Below are positions 27,566-36,827 of a stretch of 64,000 nucleotides of DNA, one piece after another (position 1 is the first letter of the stretch; the number at the start of each line of letters is the position of its first letter). The DNA comes from Georgenia daeguensis. Lineage in GTDB: Bacteria > Actinomycetota > Actinomycetes > Actinomycetales > Actinomycetaceae. The stretch is taken from positions 124,001-188,000 of the forward strand of contig NZ_BAABBA010000009.1 of assembly GCF_039537705.1 (NCBI RefSeq), given 5' to 3'. A model generated the notes under the pieces. That model saw nothing but the letters and a program-made list of their open reading frames with translations. It did no database searches and was not told the origin of the DNA. The translations under genes were made by a program, and so were the position numbers.

Positions 27566-28384
27566 GTGCGCGCCCGATCTCGTCTGCTCCCGTCCGCCCT
27601 CGTGGCGTTCGGTGCCCTCGTACTCCCGCTCGGGCTCGTGACGGCGCCGGCCGGTGCCATGACGCCCGCCGGGCCAGCCACCTCCTCCCACGACGGCACC
27701 CGAGACCGTGAGGAGACGCGCGAGGTGCTCGAGGACGAGGCCGGGACGCCGGCCGTAGTCGGCACCGTGGGGCTGCCGTGGCTGTCCCGTACCGTCGAGC
27801 AGCTCGGCCTGGCGCTCCGTGCCCGGGCCGGCCTCACCTCAACCGAGGAGATGCCGCAGCGTGCGTCCGGCGAGCTGGTGACCGTGCCGGGCACGCAGGA
27901 CGCTCCCCGCGAGGCCGCGACCGTGCGGCCCGTGCGCGTCCAGGTCGAGCAGGGCCTGCCGGTCGACGGCGAGGCGTTCGCCGAGTTCGTCATGCGGGTC
28001 CTCAACGACGAGCGCGGCTGGGGGCACGACGGGTCCGTCGTCTTCGCCCGCACCGACGGGCCGTCCGACATCTCCGTCGTCCTCGCCTCGCCAGACCTGA
28101 CCGACGAGCTGTGCCAGCCGCTGCGCACGGTGGGGGAGTACTCCTGCGGGCGCAACGCGCGCGCGGTGCTCAACGTCGAGCGCTGGTCCGACGGCGCCGC
28201 CCCCTTCCTCGACGGCGGAGGGAACATCACCGAGTACCGCCAGTACCTCGTGAACCATGAGGTCGGCCACCTGCTCGGCCACCCGCACACGGGCTGCGCG
28301 GTCCCGGGCGAGCCCGCCCCGATCATGCTGCAGCAGACCATGCGGCTCGAGGGCTGCCGGCCGAACGCCTGGCCCGCGGGCTGA
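27566..28384 (+). CDS. Secreted DUF3152 protein, metzincin-like
   Basis: The 272-residue protein starts with a signal peptide (RARSRLLPSALVAFGALVLPLGLVTAPAGA). The C-terminal DUF3152 domain (from about residue 100) contains NHEVGHLLGHPHTGC, which is the zinc-binding HExxHxxGxxH pattern of metzincin proteases, followed by the Met-containing PIMLQQT that could be the Met-turn. This predicts an extracellular zinc metallopeptidase, though activity has not been shown to my knowledge. Three cysteines near the C-terminus suggest disulfides. The equivalent gene in Mycobacterium is also near adnAB. Confidence 0.8.
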   Translation: MRARSRLLPSALVAFGALVLPLGLVTAPAGAMTPAGPATSSHDGTRDREETREVLEDEAGTPAVVGTVGLPWLSRTVEQLGLALRARAGLTSTEEMPQRASGELVTVPGTQDAPREAATVRPVRVQVEQGLPVDGEAFAEFVMRVLNDERGWGHDGSVVFARTDGPSDISVVLASPDLTDELCQPLRTVGEYSCGRNARAVLNVERWSDGAAPFLDGGGNITEYRQYLVNHEVGHLLGHPHTGCAVPGEPAPIMLQQTMRLEGCRPNAWPAG

Positions 28385-28424
28385 CCGCGACGAAGGGCGT
28401 CGAGGCGGCCTGACGGCTGTCCCC

Positions 28425-28499
28425 GCCGCCCGGCGTGAGCGTCGTCCCCGCGGGGCCGACGGCCGTCAGTGCCGTCCCGGCCGCCCGGCGTGAGCGTCG
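28425..28499. repeat. Direct repeat, 20 bp, 55-bp spacing
   Basis: GCCGCCCGGCGTGAGCGTCG occurs at 28425-28444 and again at 28480-28499, inside the 190-bp gap before the AdnA-like gene. The surroundings are similar too (GTCCC upstream, CCCC downstream). Confidence 0.8.
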
Positions 28500-28575
28500 C
28501 CCCGGCGGGCGGGGGTGATCGCCGTCCCGCGAGCCGTTCCGGCCCGATGTCGGTGGGGTGTGATGGCATCGGGGC

Positions 28576-31500
28576 ATGGACGACAGGACCTGGGGGACCG
28601 CGCTGGCGCTGAGGCTGCCTGCCCCGACCCCCGGGCCGCCCACCCTCGACGAGCAGCAGGCCGAGGCGGTGGCCTGGCCGCGCGGGGCCGGCCACCTTCT
28701 CGTGGTCGGTGCACCGGGCACGGGCAAGACCACGACGGCGATCGAGTCCTTCCTCGCCCGCGCCTCGGCCGCGGCGGACGGCGGCGGGGACGTGCTGCCC
28801 GGCGACCAGGGCGTCCTGCTGCTCGTGCCCACGCGCCGCGGCGCGGCCCGGGTGCGGGACGCCGTCGCCGCCCGCCTCGGGCGGACCACCACCCAGGTCC
28901 TCGTGCGCACGCCGGCGTCCTTCGCCTACTCGGTGCTGCGGATGCGAGCGACCCTCCTGGACGAGCCGCCGCCCACCCTGATCACCGGCCCGGAGCAGGA
29001 CCAGATCCTCGCCGACCTCCTCGACGGCCACCGGGCCGGGCTCGGCGCGCCCGTGCGCTGGCCGGCCAGCGTCGGACCCGAGACCCTCGCGCTCGGCGCC
29101 TTCCGCGACGAGCTGCGGGACCTGTTCATGCGGGCCGCCGAGCTCGGCCTCGGGCCGGAGGAGCTCGCCGAGCGGGGCCGGCGCCACGACCGACCGGAGT
29201 GGGTGGCCGCCGCGGTCCTGCTGCAGGAGTACCAGGAGGTGACCGCCCTGGGGGAACTCACGCCCGACCGCGGTGCCCGGCTCGACGCCGCCCGCATCGT
29301 CGACGAGGCGACGGCCGCGCTGCGCGCCTGGGAGGCGGAGGTGCCGGCGCACCCCCGACCGCGCTGGTCCGCCGTGGTCGTGGACGACCACCAGGACTCC
29401 ACGCTCGCCACCGCCCGGCTCTTGCGGGTCCTGGCCGACGACGGCTCCCAGCTGTTCCTGCACGGCGACCCGGACGCCGGGGTGCAGGGGTTCCGCGGCG
29501 GCACCCCGGCTCTGGTGGGCCGCGCCGAGACCCGCGAGCCGCTCGGTGGCTTCGACGCCCACCGCATCGAGCTGCGCACCGCGCACCGTCAGGACGGCGC
29601 CCTGCGGGCGGCCACCGTCGCGGTCACCTCGTCGATCTCCACCCTGGGAGCGGCCGGCCACCGCCGGGCGCGCGCCGGTGCCGAGCCCGAGGGGCCACGG
29701 CCGGGGGGTGCGCCGCCCCGGGGGGTCGAGCCCGCGGTGCTGCGCTCGCGGGCGCAGGAGGGGGCGTGGATCGCGCGCCAGCTGCGTGAGGAGCACCTCC
29801 ACCACGGCACGCCGTGGTCCCAGATGGCCGTGGTCGTGCGCTCCGCGGGTCATCTGCGCGAGCTCCAGCGCTCCCTGCGCAGCTGGCGCGTGCCGGTCGG
29901 CGGGCAGGCGGCGCCCGGCGTGCTGCGCGAGGAGCCGGCTGTGCGCCCGCTGCTGGTGGCGCTGGCCGCGGTCCTCGCCGGCACGCCGAGCCCGGAGCAG
30001 GCCGTCGAGCTGCTCACCTCGCCCCTGGGTGGCACCGACGCCGTCGGCCTGCGCGTCCTGCGCCGCACGCTGCGCGGGCTGGAGCGGGCCGCGGGCGGCG
30101 CGCGCCCCGTGGACGAGCTGCTGGCCGCGCGGCTGGCCGACCCCGAGCTGGCCGCCGGCCTGCCCCGCACGGCGGGTCGGGGCGCGGCCCGCGTCGCTGC
30201 GGTGCTGGCGGCGGGCCGGGCCGCGCTCGAGCGGCCCGGCGCCACGGCGGAGACGGTGCTGTGGGCGCTCTGGGACACCGCCGGCCTGGCCGAGCCCTGG
30301 CGCGAACGGGCCCTCTCCGGCGGGCCGGGGTCAGAGCGGGCGGACGCCGACCTCGACGCCGTCATGGCCCTGTTCCGGGCCGCCGAGCAGTTCACCGACC
30401 GCACGGTCGGTGGCGGGCCCGCCGGCTTCCTCGAGCACCTGCGCGCCCAGGACCTGCCCGCCGACACCCTCGCCGCGCAGGGCGTGCGCGCCGAGGTCGT
30501 CCACGTCCTCACCCCGGCCGCCGCGGCGGGCGAGGAGTGGCAGGTGGTGGCGGTGGCCGGGCTGCAGGAGGACGCGTGGCCCGACCTGCGGCTGCGGGAC
30601 TCCCTCCTCGGCTCGGGCGCCCTCTCCGACCTGGAGGCGGGCCGTTCCGCCGACGGTCGCCGTGCTTTCGGGCCGGCCCGGCGTGCCGTCCTCGACGACG
30701 AGCTGCGCATGCTCGCCGTGGCTGTCTCCCGCGCGAGCCGCCGCCTGCTCGTCACCGCCGTCCTCGACGAGGAGGAGCGTCCCTCGACGTTCCTCGACCT
30801 GCTCGCGCCCGACCTCGACCCCACCCAGGTCCGCAGCGTGCCGCCGGCGCTCGACCTGCGGGGCCTGGTCGCCGAGCTGCGCTGCGCCCTGGAGGAGCCG
30901 GTCACCTCCGAGGAGGACGCCCGGCGCCGTGACGCGGCCGCCACCCTGCTGGCGCACCTGGCCGAGGAGGAGGTGCCCGGCGCCGACCCGGTCAGCTGGA
31001 GCGGCCTCGCGCCCGTGAGCACGGACCAGCCCCTCCGGCCGCCCGAGTCACTCGTCCCCGTCAGCCCGTCCGGCGTCGAGCAGGCCACGACGTGCGGCCT
31101 GCGCTGGGCGCTGGAGCAGGCGGGCGGGCGCGGGGACGCGAGCACCGACCAGTCCGTCGGGTCGCTGATCCACGAGATCGCCGCCGAGCACCCGCACGGG
31201 ACGCTGGAGGTGCTCACCGCCGCCCTCGACGAGCGGTGGGCCGAGCTCGGCATGGGCGAGGGATGGGTGGGCCGCCGCCGGCGGGCCCTTGCCGAGCAGA
31301 TGATCGAACGGCTCGCCGGCTACCTCGCCTCGGTCCCGGGTGAGGTCGACGTCGAGCGTGACTTCGCCGTCGAGGTCGGGCGCGCCCGCCTCGCCGGACG
31401 GATGGACCGGGTCGAGCACCTCGACGACGGCCGTGTCCGGGTGGTCGACCTGAAGACCTCCGCCAGCCCGGTGAGCAAGGACAAGGCGGAGGAGCACCCG

Positions 31501-31785
31501 CAGCTCGGCACGTACCAGCTCGCCGTCGAGGCCGGCGCCTGGGACGGCCTCGGCGCCGACGGCGCCCGGCTGGTCTACCTCGGCACCGGCAGGACCGCGA
31601 CCCTGCGCGAGCAGCGTGCCCTGGGGAACGCCGACGACCCGCGCTGGGCCGCCGACCTCGTCGAGCTCGCCGCCGAGACCATGGCCGGTGCGTCCTTCGA
31701 CGCCATCGCCAACGACCAGTGCGACCACTGCCCGGTGCGCACCTCCTGCCCGCTGCAGGACGACGGAGGACGGGTGACCCAGTGA
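28576..31785 (+). CDS. adnA: AdnA-like helicase-nuclease subunit
   Basis: The 1069-residue protein has an SF1 UvrD-like motor (Walker A GAPGTGKTTT near residue 46; motif II VVDDHQDS near 271) and a C-terminal RecB-like nuclease domain (RVVDLKTSASP near 957, EHPQLGTYQLAVE). Four cysteines, C840, C1049, C1052 and C1058, match the iron-sulfur arrangement of AddB/AdnA nucleases. With AdnB it forms the actinobacterial DNA-end-resection machine, the counterpart of RecBCD. Motif II has Asp in place of the usual catalytic Glu (DDHQD versus DExQD), in line with reports that AdnA is the weaker motor. Its stop overlaps the start of the partner gene, forcing coupled expression. A sequence search would confirm AdnA over other UvrD-like proteins. 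Confidence 0.88.
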   Translation: MDDRTWGTALALRLPAPTPGPPTLDEQQAEAVAWPRGAGHLLVVGAPGTGKTTTAIESFLARASAAADGGGDVLPGDQGVLLLVPTRRGAARVRDAVAARLGRTTTQVLVRTPASFAYSVLRMRATLLDEPPPTLITGPEQDQILADLLDGHRAGLGAPVRWPASVGPETLALGAFRDELRDLFMRAAELGLGPEELAERGRRHDRPEWVAAAVLLQEYQEVTALGELTPDRGARLDAARIVDEATAALRAWEAEVPAHPRPRWSAVVVDDHQDSTLATARLLRVLADDGSQLFLHGDPDAGVQGFRGGTPALVGRAETREPLGGFDAHRIELRTAHRQDGALRAATVAVTSSISTLGAAGHRRARAGAEPEGPRPGGAPPRGVEPAVLRSRAQEGAWIARQLREEHLHHGTPWSQMAVVVRSAGHLRELQRSLRSWRVPVGGQAAPGVLREEPAVRPLLVALAAVLAGTPSPEQAVELLTSPLGGTDAVGLRVLRRTLRGLERAAGGARPVDELLAARLADPELAAGLPRTAGRGAARVAAVLAAGRAALERPGATAETVLWALWDTAGLAEPWRERALSGGPGSERADADLDAVMALFRAAEQFTDRTVGGGPAGFLEHLRAQDLPADTLAAQGVRAEVVHVLTPAAAAGEEWQVVAVAGLQEDAWPDLRLRDSLLGSGALSDLEAGRSADGRRAFGPARRAVLDDELRMLAVAVSRASRRLLVTAVLDEEERPSTFLDLLAPDLDPTQVRSVPPALDLRGLVAELRCALEEPVTSEEDARRRDAAATLLAHLAEEEVPGADPVSWSGLAPVSTDQPLRPPESLVPVSPSGVEQATTCGLRWALEQAGGRGDASTDQSVGSLIHEIAAEHPHGTLEVLTAALDERWAELGMGEGWVGRRRRALAEQMIERLAGYLASVPGEVDVERDFAVEVGRARLAGRMDRVEHLDDGRVRVVDLKTSASPVSKDKAEEHPQLGTYQLAVEAGAWDGLGADGARLVYLGTGRTATLREQRALGNADDPRWAADLVELAAETMAGASFDAIANDQCDHCPVRTSCPLQDDGGRVTQ

Positions 31786-34700
31786 CGATCCAGGACCACA
31801 CCGTTCCGGCGCCCGCCCCGCCGGGCGCCGCCGTCGCCACCGCCGCACGTCCACGCTGGTCGGCCGCGGAGATCGCCGACCGGCTCGAGCTGCCCACGCC
31901 CACCGAGGAGCAGGCCGCCGTCATCGAGGCGCCGCTCGCCCCGTTGCTCGTCGTCGCCGGCGCAGGGTCGGGCAAGACCGAGACGATGTCCTCGCGCGTC
32001 GTCTATCTCGTCGCCAACGGCCTCGTCCGCGGCGAGGAGGTGCTCGGCCTGACCTTCACCCGGAAGGCCGCCGCCGAGCTCGCCCACCGGATCCGCGCGC
32101 GCCTGCGGGCCCTGCGGGCGGCGGGCCTGACGCCGCCCGGCGCGGAGGACGCCGCGGAGGGGCCGGGCCTGGACGTCGACCGGCCCCAGGTGGCCACGTA
32201 CAACTCCTTCGCCGGGAACATCGCCCGCGACCACGCCCTGCGGGTGGGCGCCGACCCCGACGCGCGGCTGGTGACCGAGGCCGGCGCCTGGCAGCTCGCC
32301 GACGACCTCGTGCAGGGTTGGGAGCAGGACCTCGCCACGGACCGGTCGCCCGGCTCCGTCACCCAGGCCGTGCTCGGCCTGGCGGGCGCGCTCCGGGAGA
32401 ACCTGCTGGAGCCGGACGAGGCCCGCGAGCTCCTGGTGGACCTGCGCGCCGACCTGCTCGACAAGGTTCCGGGCAGACGGAAGAAGCCGTTGGCGGAGGT
32501 GCTCAAGGTCGCCGCCTCGCTCGACGAGCGGGTCGCCCTGCTCGATCTCGTCGAGGCCTACGAGCGGCGCAAGCGCGAGCGCGGCCTCATCGGGTTCGCC
32601 GACCAGGTCGCCCTCGCCGCGCAGATCGCCGACGCGGTCCCCGAGGTGGGTGCCCAGCTGCGGGAGCAGCACCGCGTCGTGCTGCTCGACGAGTTCCAGG
32701 ACACCTCCGTCGCCCAGCTCGAGCTGCTCGCCAACCTCTTCGGCGGCGGTCACCCCGTCACCGCCGTCGGCGACCCGAACCAGGCCATCTACGGCTGGCG
32801 GGGCGCCTCGGCCGCCTCCCTGGCGGAGTTCCCCGCCCGCTTCCCGCACGTGGAGCCCGGCGGCGCGCCCCGCCAGGCGGCCACCCTCGCGCTGAGCACC
32901 TCCTGGCGCAACGACCGCCAGATCCTCGCCGCCGCGAACACCGTCTCCCAGCCGTTGCGCGCCCCCGGCGCCAGCCTCGGCCCGTCGGTGCCGGTGCCCG
33001 AGCTGCGCGCCAAGCCCGGGGCCGAGGCCGGCGAGGTGCTCGGCCTGTACGCGGCGACCCAGGCCGAGGAGGAGGCGCGCGTCGCGGACTTCCTCGCCGA
33101 ACGGTGGGAGCCTGCGGGACCGCGGACCGCGGCGGTGCTGTGCCGCAAGCGCAGCCAGTTCCCGGGGATCGTCCGGGCGTTGCAGGCCCGGGGTCTGCCC
33201 TACCGGGTCGTCGGCATGGGCGGGCTGCTGGCCACCCCGGAGGTCGTCGACGTCCGGGCCGCCCTGCAGGTGGCGAACGACGCCGCCCGCGGCGACGCGC
33301 TCATGCGCCTGCTGACCAACCTGCGCCTGGGAGTGGCGGACCTGCACGCGCTGCAGGACTGGGCCCGCCACCTCGCCCGCAGCGCCGCGGTCTCACTGAC
33401 CGAGGTCGAGGAGCGACGCCTCGACCCGCGTGAGGAGTCCAGCCTGGTCGAGGCCGTGGAGCACCCGCCCCGTGCCGGCTGGACCGGCCCGCGCGGGCAC
33501 ACGATGAGCGAGGAGGGCGCCGCGCGGGTGCGCCGCCTGGGCGACGTGCTGCGGCAGATCCGCGCCCTGACGCACCTGTCCCTGCCCGAGCTCGTCGTCG
33601 CCACCGAGCAGCTCCTCGAGGTGGACATCGAGGTGGCGGCGCGCGCAGGCACCTCGGCGACCGGCGCGGCGCGAGCCGCCCTGGACGCCTTCGCCGACGT
33701 CGCCGCGTCCTTCGCCGCCGACGCCGATCGGCCCACCCCGGGCGCCTTCCTCGCCTGGCTCGACGCCGCGGAGGAGCGGGAGCGAGGGCTGGACGCGGTC
33801 GAGACCACCGAGACCGAGCCCGACTCCGCCGTCGTCCAGGTCCTCACCGTCCACGCCGCCAAGGGGCTCGAGTGGGACGTCGTGGCGGTTCCCGGGATGG
33901 TGGAGAAGCAGTTCCCCGGGTACGACGGCAACGTCCGGCCGGACGGCTCCGTCACCGCGGCGGCCTGGCTGACCAGCGTCGGGGAGCTGCCCTACCCGCT
34001 GCGCAAGGACGCGGACGCCCTCCCGCGCCTAGACGTCGCCGGCGCGGCCACCCACGACGACGTCGAGGAGGCCCGCCTCGCCTTCCGTGAGGCGGCGGGC
34101 TCGCACCGGGTGGCCGAGGAGCGCCGCCTCGCCTACGTGGCCCTCACCCGGGCCCGGCACACCCTGCTGCTGTCCGGTTCCTGGTTCCGTTCCGGGAAGA
34201 CCGCCCTGCCGCCGTCGAGGTTCCTCGCCGAGCCGCGCCGCGCGGGCCAGGTGGCGGACCTCGCCGGCGACGCCTGGGCGGAGCAGCCGCCCCCCGACGC
34301 CGAGAACCCGGGCACGGACGCCGCACCCGTGCGCTGGCCGGTCGACCCGTTGGGCCCCCGCCGCCCTGCCCGGGAGGCCGCCGCCGCGGCCGTGCGCGAG
34401 GCCCGTGCCTCCGCGGTGCGCCCCGAGCTGCGTGCCCGGACGGGTGACGACACCGTGGACCGCTGGCTCGCGGACGCCGAGCTGCTGCTGCGCGAGCGCG
34501 CCGAGGCAACGGCCCGCGAACGGGAGATCACCCTCGCCGGGCACCTGTCCGCCTCGGCGGTCGTCAGCCTCGTCACCGACCCACGCCGCTTCGCGCGCGA
34601 CCGCCGCCGCCCCGTGCCCGCCGAGCCGACGCTGGTCTCGCGGCGGGGAACCCGGTTCCACCAGTGGGTCGAGCACTTCTACGGGCAGGCGGCGCTCCTC

Positions 34701-35147
34701 GACGTCGAGGACGTGGGCGGCAGCGGGGAGGACGCCGGGGACGCCGTGCTCTCCGACGAGGAGCTCCAGCGCTTCCAGCGCACGTTCGCCGCCTCGGAGT
34801 GGGCACGTCGCGAGCCGGTCGCCGTCGAGGTGGACCTGGAGACGCCGGTCGCCGGCACGATCGTGCGGTGCCGGATCGACGCCGTGTTCGACGGTCCGGC
34901 CGGCGTCGAGGTCGTGGACTGGAAGACCGGCCGGCCGCCGCGCGGGGACGAGGAGCTCGCGGAGCGCGAGATGCAGCTCGCCCTGTACCGGCTGGCCTGG
35001 TCCCGGTCGACGAGCACGCCGCTCGAGCAGGTGGGGGCGGCGTTCTACTACGTGGGCCACGACCAGACCGTGCGCGCGGGAGCACTGACGGAGGAGGAGA
35101 TCGTCGCTCGCATCACCGCCGCCATCGAGGCCGGCAGGGCGCACTGA
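31782..35147 (+). CDS. adnB: AdnB-like helicase-nuclease subunit
   Basis: The 1121-residue protein has a complete UvrD-type motor: Walker A GAGSGKTETM near residue 60, TFTRKAAAELAHRI, motif II LLDEFQDTS near 305, GDPNQAIYGWRGA near 328, TVHAAKGLEWDVV near 688 and VALTRARHTL near 788. The C-terminal nuclease motif VEVVDWKTGRPP with QLALYRLAW follows near 1045. It is the active motor of the AdnAB complex that processes double-strand breaks. The GTG start overlaps the adnA stop (GTGA). Gene order adnA-adnB matches Mycobacterium (Rv3202c-Rv3201c). Confidence 0.92.
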   Translation: MTIQDHTVPAPAPPGAAVATAARPRWSAAEIADRLELPTPTEEQAAVIEAPLAPLLVVAGAGSGKTETMSSRVVYLVANGLVRGEEVLGLTFTRKAAAELAHRIRARLRALRAAGLTPPGAEDAAEGPGLDVDRPQVATYNSFAGNIARDHALRVGADPDARLVTEAGAWQLADDLVQGWEQDLATDRSPGSVTQAVLGLAGALRENLLEPDEARELLVDLRADLLDKVPGRRKKPLAEVLKVAASLDERVALLDLVEAYERRKRERGLIGFADQVALAAQIADAVPEVGAQLREQHRVVLLDEFQDTSVAQLELLANLFGGGHPVTAVGDPNQAIYGWRGASAASLAEFPARFPHVEPGGAPRQAATLALSTSWRNDRQILAAANTVSQPLRAPGASLGPSVPVPELRAKPGAEAGEVLGLYAATQAEEEARVADFLAERWEPAGPRTAAVLCRKRSQFPGIVRALQARGLPYRVVGMGGLLATPEVVDVRAALQVANDAARGDALMRLLTNLRLGVADLHALQDWARHLARSAAVSLTEVEERRLDPREESSLVEAVEHPPRAGWTGPRGHTMSEEGAARVRRLGDVLRQIRALTHLSLPELVVATEQLLEVDIEVAARAGTSATGAARAALDAFADVAASFAADADRPTPGAFLAWLDAAEERERGLDAVETTETEPDSAVVQVLTVHAAKGLEWDVVAVPGMVEKQFPGYDGNVRPDGSVTAAAWLTSVGELPYPLRKDADALPRLDVAGAATHDDVEEARLAFREAAGSHRVAEERRLAYVALTRARHTLLLSGSWFRSGKTALPPSRFLAEPRRAGQVADLAGDAWAEQPPPDAENPGTDAAPVRWPVDPLGPRRPAREAAAAAVREARASAVRPELRARTGDDTVDRWLADAELLLRERAEATAREREITLAGHLSASAVVSLVTDPRRFARDRRRPVPAEPTLVSRRGTRFHQWVEHFYGQAALLDVEDVGGSGEDAGDAVLSDEELQRFQRTFAASEWARREPVAVEVDLETPVAGTIVRCRIDAVFDGPAGVEVVDWKTGRPPRGDEELAEREMQLALYRLAWSRSTSTPLEQVGAAFYYVGHDQTVRAGALTEEEIVARITAAIEAGRAH

Positions 35148-35211
35148 CGGCGGCGGTTCGCGGCGAACTCAGGGAGCGATGGGCCGGTTGTGGAGCCGCG
35201 GGCCGCCGTTC

Positions 35212-36552
35212 TCAGCGGTCGCGGTGCCGGTCGTCCTCGCGCAGGAAGTCGGGCAGGTCGGTCCCCAGGTGCAGCTCCTCGGTGACCGCCGCGCGGTCGG
35301 GGCCGCCTTCGGCGCCACCGTGCTGCCCGCCCGCCGCCACCTCGGTGTCGGGGAGCTGCCTTTCCTCGGCAGGTGCCTCGGCCTCGGTGGGCCGCACGCC
35401 GTCGGCGGGTGCCTCGGCCTCGGTGGGCCGCACGCCGTCGGCTGGTGCCTCGGACTCGGACGCCGCGGTCCGAGCCGCCTCGGACCGGGCCGCCTCGGTC
35501 TGTGCCGGCTGAGCCTCGGCGGCCTGGGACTCCTCCGCCTCCTCGTCCGCGTCGTGCGGGGCGTCGGCCTCGTCATCCGGTGCCCACGCCGCGTCGTACT
35601 CGCGCACCACCAGAGGCTCGTGCGCGCCGATGCCGGGCGCGTCGGCAACGTCCTCGGCGAGCGCACGGAGCATGGCCGTGGCGTCCTCCACCACCGGCTG
35701 CTCGTCGTGGCGCACGCCGTGGAGCAGCCACCGGGCCAGGGCGAGCTCCGAGACGAGCAGCGCGCGATCCATGAGCGTGGCGTCGGCGCCCTCGGTGCGG
35801 GCGAGCGAGTACGCCTCCTCGATCGCATCGAGAGAGTCCTCCGGGGCCGCGGCGAGCAGCCAGGCGAGATCCTCGGCGGGGTCGCCCACGTGCACCTCGG
35901 ACAGGCTGAGCAGCGCCGAGATCCGCCCGTCCGTGACCAGGACGTGCTCGGGGGCGAGGTCGCCGTGGACCGGGGTGGGCCGGAACCGCCACAGCGCCAC
36001 GTCCTCCAGCGCGTGCTCCCAGCGGTTGAGCAGCGACGAGGGAACACGGCCGGTCCGCGCGGCCTCGTCCACCTCGGCCAGGCACCGGCGACGGTAGGAG
36101 TCGGCGTCGTAGACCGGGAGTCCGGCGTCGGCGACGACGGCGGGGTCGAGCTCGTGGAACGCGGCGATCGCCCGGCCGAGCTCGGCGGACAGGCCCGGCC
36201 CGGGGGTCAGCCGGTCCAGGACCAGCGGGCGGCCGACGAGGGCACGGAAGGCCATGGCGCGCCCGCCCTCCGGGAGAGCGGCGAAGCCGACCGGCCGGGG
36301 CACGTCGAACGGCAGGCGGCCCTCGTCGACCTCCTTGACGAGGTTCGCCAGCAGCGCCACCTCACCCTCGAGGGCGGCGCCGGCGGCGGGGTGCAGCGGC
36401 GCCCGGATGACCCAGTGGCGACCGCCGGCGTCGAGGAGGCCGGTCGTCTGGTAGTCGCTGTTGGCCGTCTGCGGTGGGCGCGTCGCGACCACGTCCAGGC
36501 CGGGCACGGCCGTGGTGGCGAGGGCGGCGAGGGCGAGCGCTGAACGGACCAC
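35212..36552 (-). CDS. Aminoglycoside phosphotransferase-fold protein, probable pseudokinase
   Basis: The first 300 residues have the APH/choline kinase fold. The catalytic-loop motif reads HGDLAPEHVLV: Asp is present but the conserved metal-binding Asn is His. The next motif, normally Ile-Asp-Trp before a VGDPxxD segment, reads LLSLSEVHVGDPAEDLAWLL, with Ser in place of the metal-binding Asp. Two of three catalytic positions are therefore lost and phosphotransfer is doubtful. The last 130 residues are a disordered acidic tail with two copies of PADGVRPTEAEA. The GTG start is 6 nt after a TAGGTT box (leaderless). It is convergent with adnB; homologues near adnB occur in other actinobacteria, but a link is inference. 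Confidence 0.75.
   Translation of the reverse strand: MVRSALALAALATTAVPGLDVVATRPPQTANSDYQTTGLLDAGGRHWVIRAPLHPAAGAALEGEVALLANLVKEVDEGRLPFDVPRPVGFAALPEGGRAMAFRALVGRPLVLDRLTPGPGLSAELGRAIAAFHELDPAVVADAGLPVYDADSYRRRCLAEVDEAARTGRVPSSLLNRWEHALEDVALWRFRPTPVHGDLAPEHVLVTDGRISALLSLSEVHVGDPAEDLAWLLAAAPEDSLDAIEEAYSLARTEGADATLMDRALLVSELALARWLLHGVRHDEQPVVEDATAMLRALAEDVADAPGIGAHEPLVVREYDAAWAPDDEADAPHDADEEAEESQAAEAQPAQTEAARSEAARTAASESEAPADGVRPTEAEAPADGVRPTEAEAPAEERQLPDTEVAAGGQHGGAEGGPDRAAVTEELHLGTDLPDFLREDDRHRDR
35383..35456. repeat. 36-bp in-frame tandem repeat
   Basis: Two adjacent copies of a 36-bp unit, GTGCCTCGGCCTCGGTGGGC plus 16 bp, encode the 12-residue repeat in the tail of the kinase-fold protein. 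A third copy starts but diverges after the first codons. Confidence 0.85.
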
Positions 36553-36558
36553 ACGGCA

Positions 36559-36564
36559 AACCTA
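36559..36564 (-). promoter_or_regulatory. -10-like TAGGTT, leaderless arrangement (kinase-fold gene)
   Basis: On the minus strand TAGGTT is followed by 6 nt and the GTG at 36552. Confidence 0.5.
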
Positions 36565-36661
36565 TGCGGGCGAGGCGGGCGGTGCGAGGCGCACGCGCCG
36601 GTGACGGGCGATGTGCGTCAGCGCGCGAAAATACGGGAATCCCGGCCCGAAAATGCAGGCA

Positions 36662-36689
36662 GCCCACCCGGTGGCGAAACCGGGTGGGC
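36662..36689 (-). terminator. Hairpin terminator after the DUF998 gene
   Basis: A perfect 11-bp stem, GCCCACCCGGT (36662-36672) and ACCGGGTGGGC (36679-36689), encloses GGCGAA. It lies in the 275-bp gap between two minus-strand genes; on that strand the hairpin is followed by TGCCTGCATTTTC, a short T run. No gene is supported in the gap. Confidence 0.65.
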
Positions 36690-36827
36690 CTAGCGGACAA
36701 CCTGTGGAAGAGGTTGGCCGCCACGCAGAAGCCTACGCGGGGCACGCTCGCGTTGTCGTCCCGGACCCGACGGCGACAGCGGGGCGTGCGTCACACACGT
36801 CTGCCCGTGTCATACGCGTCGGCGGCG

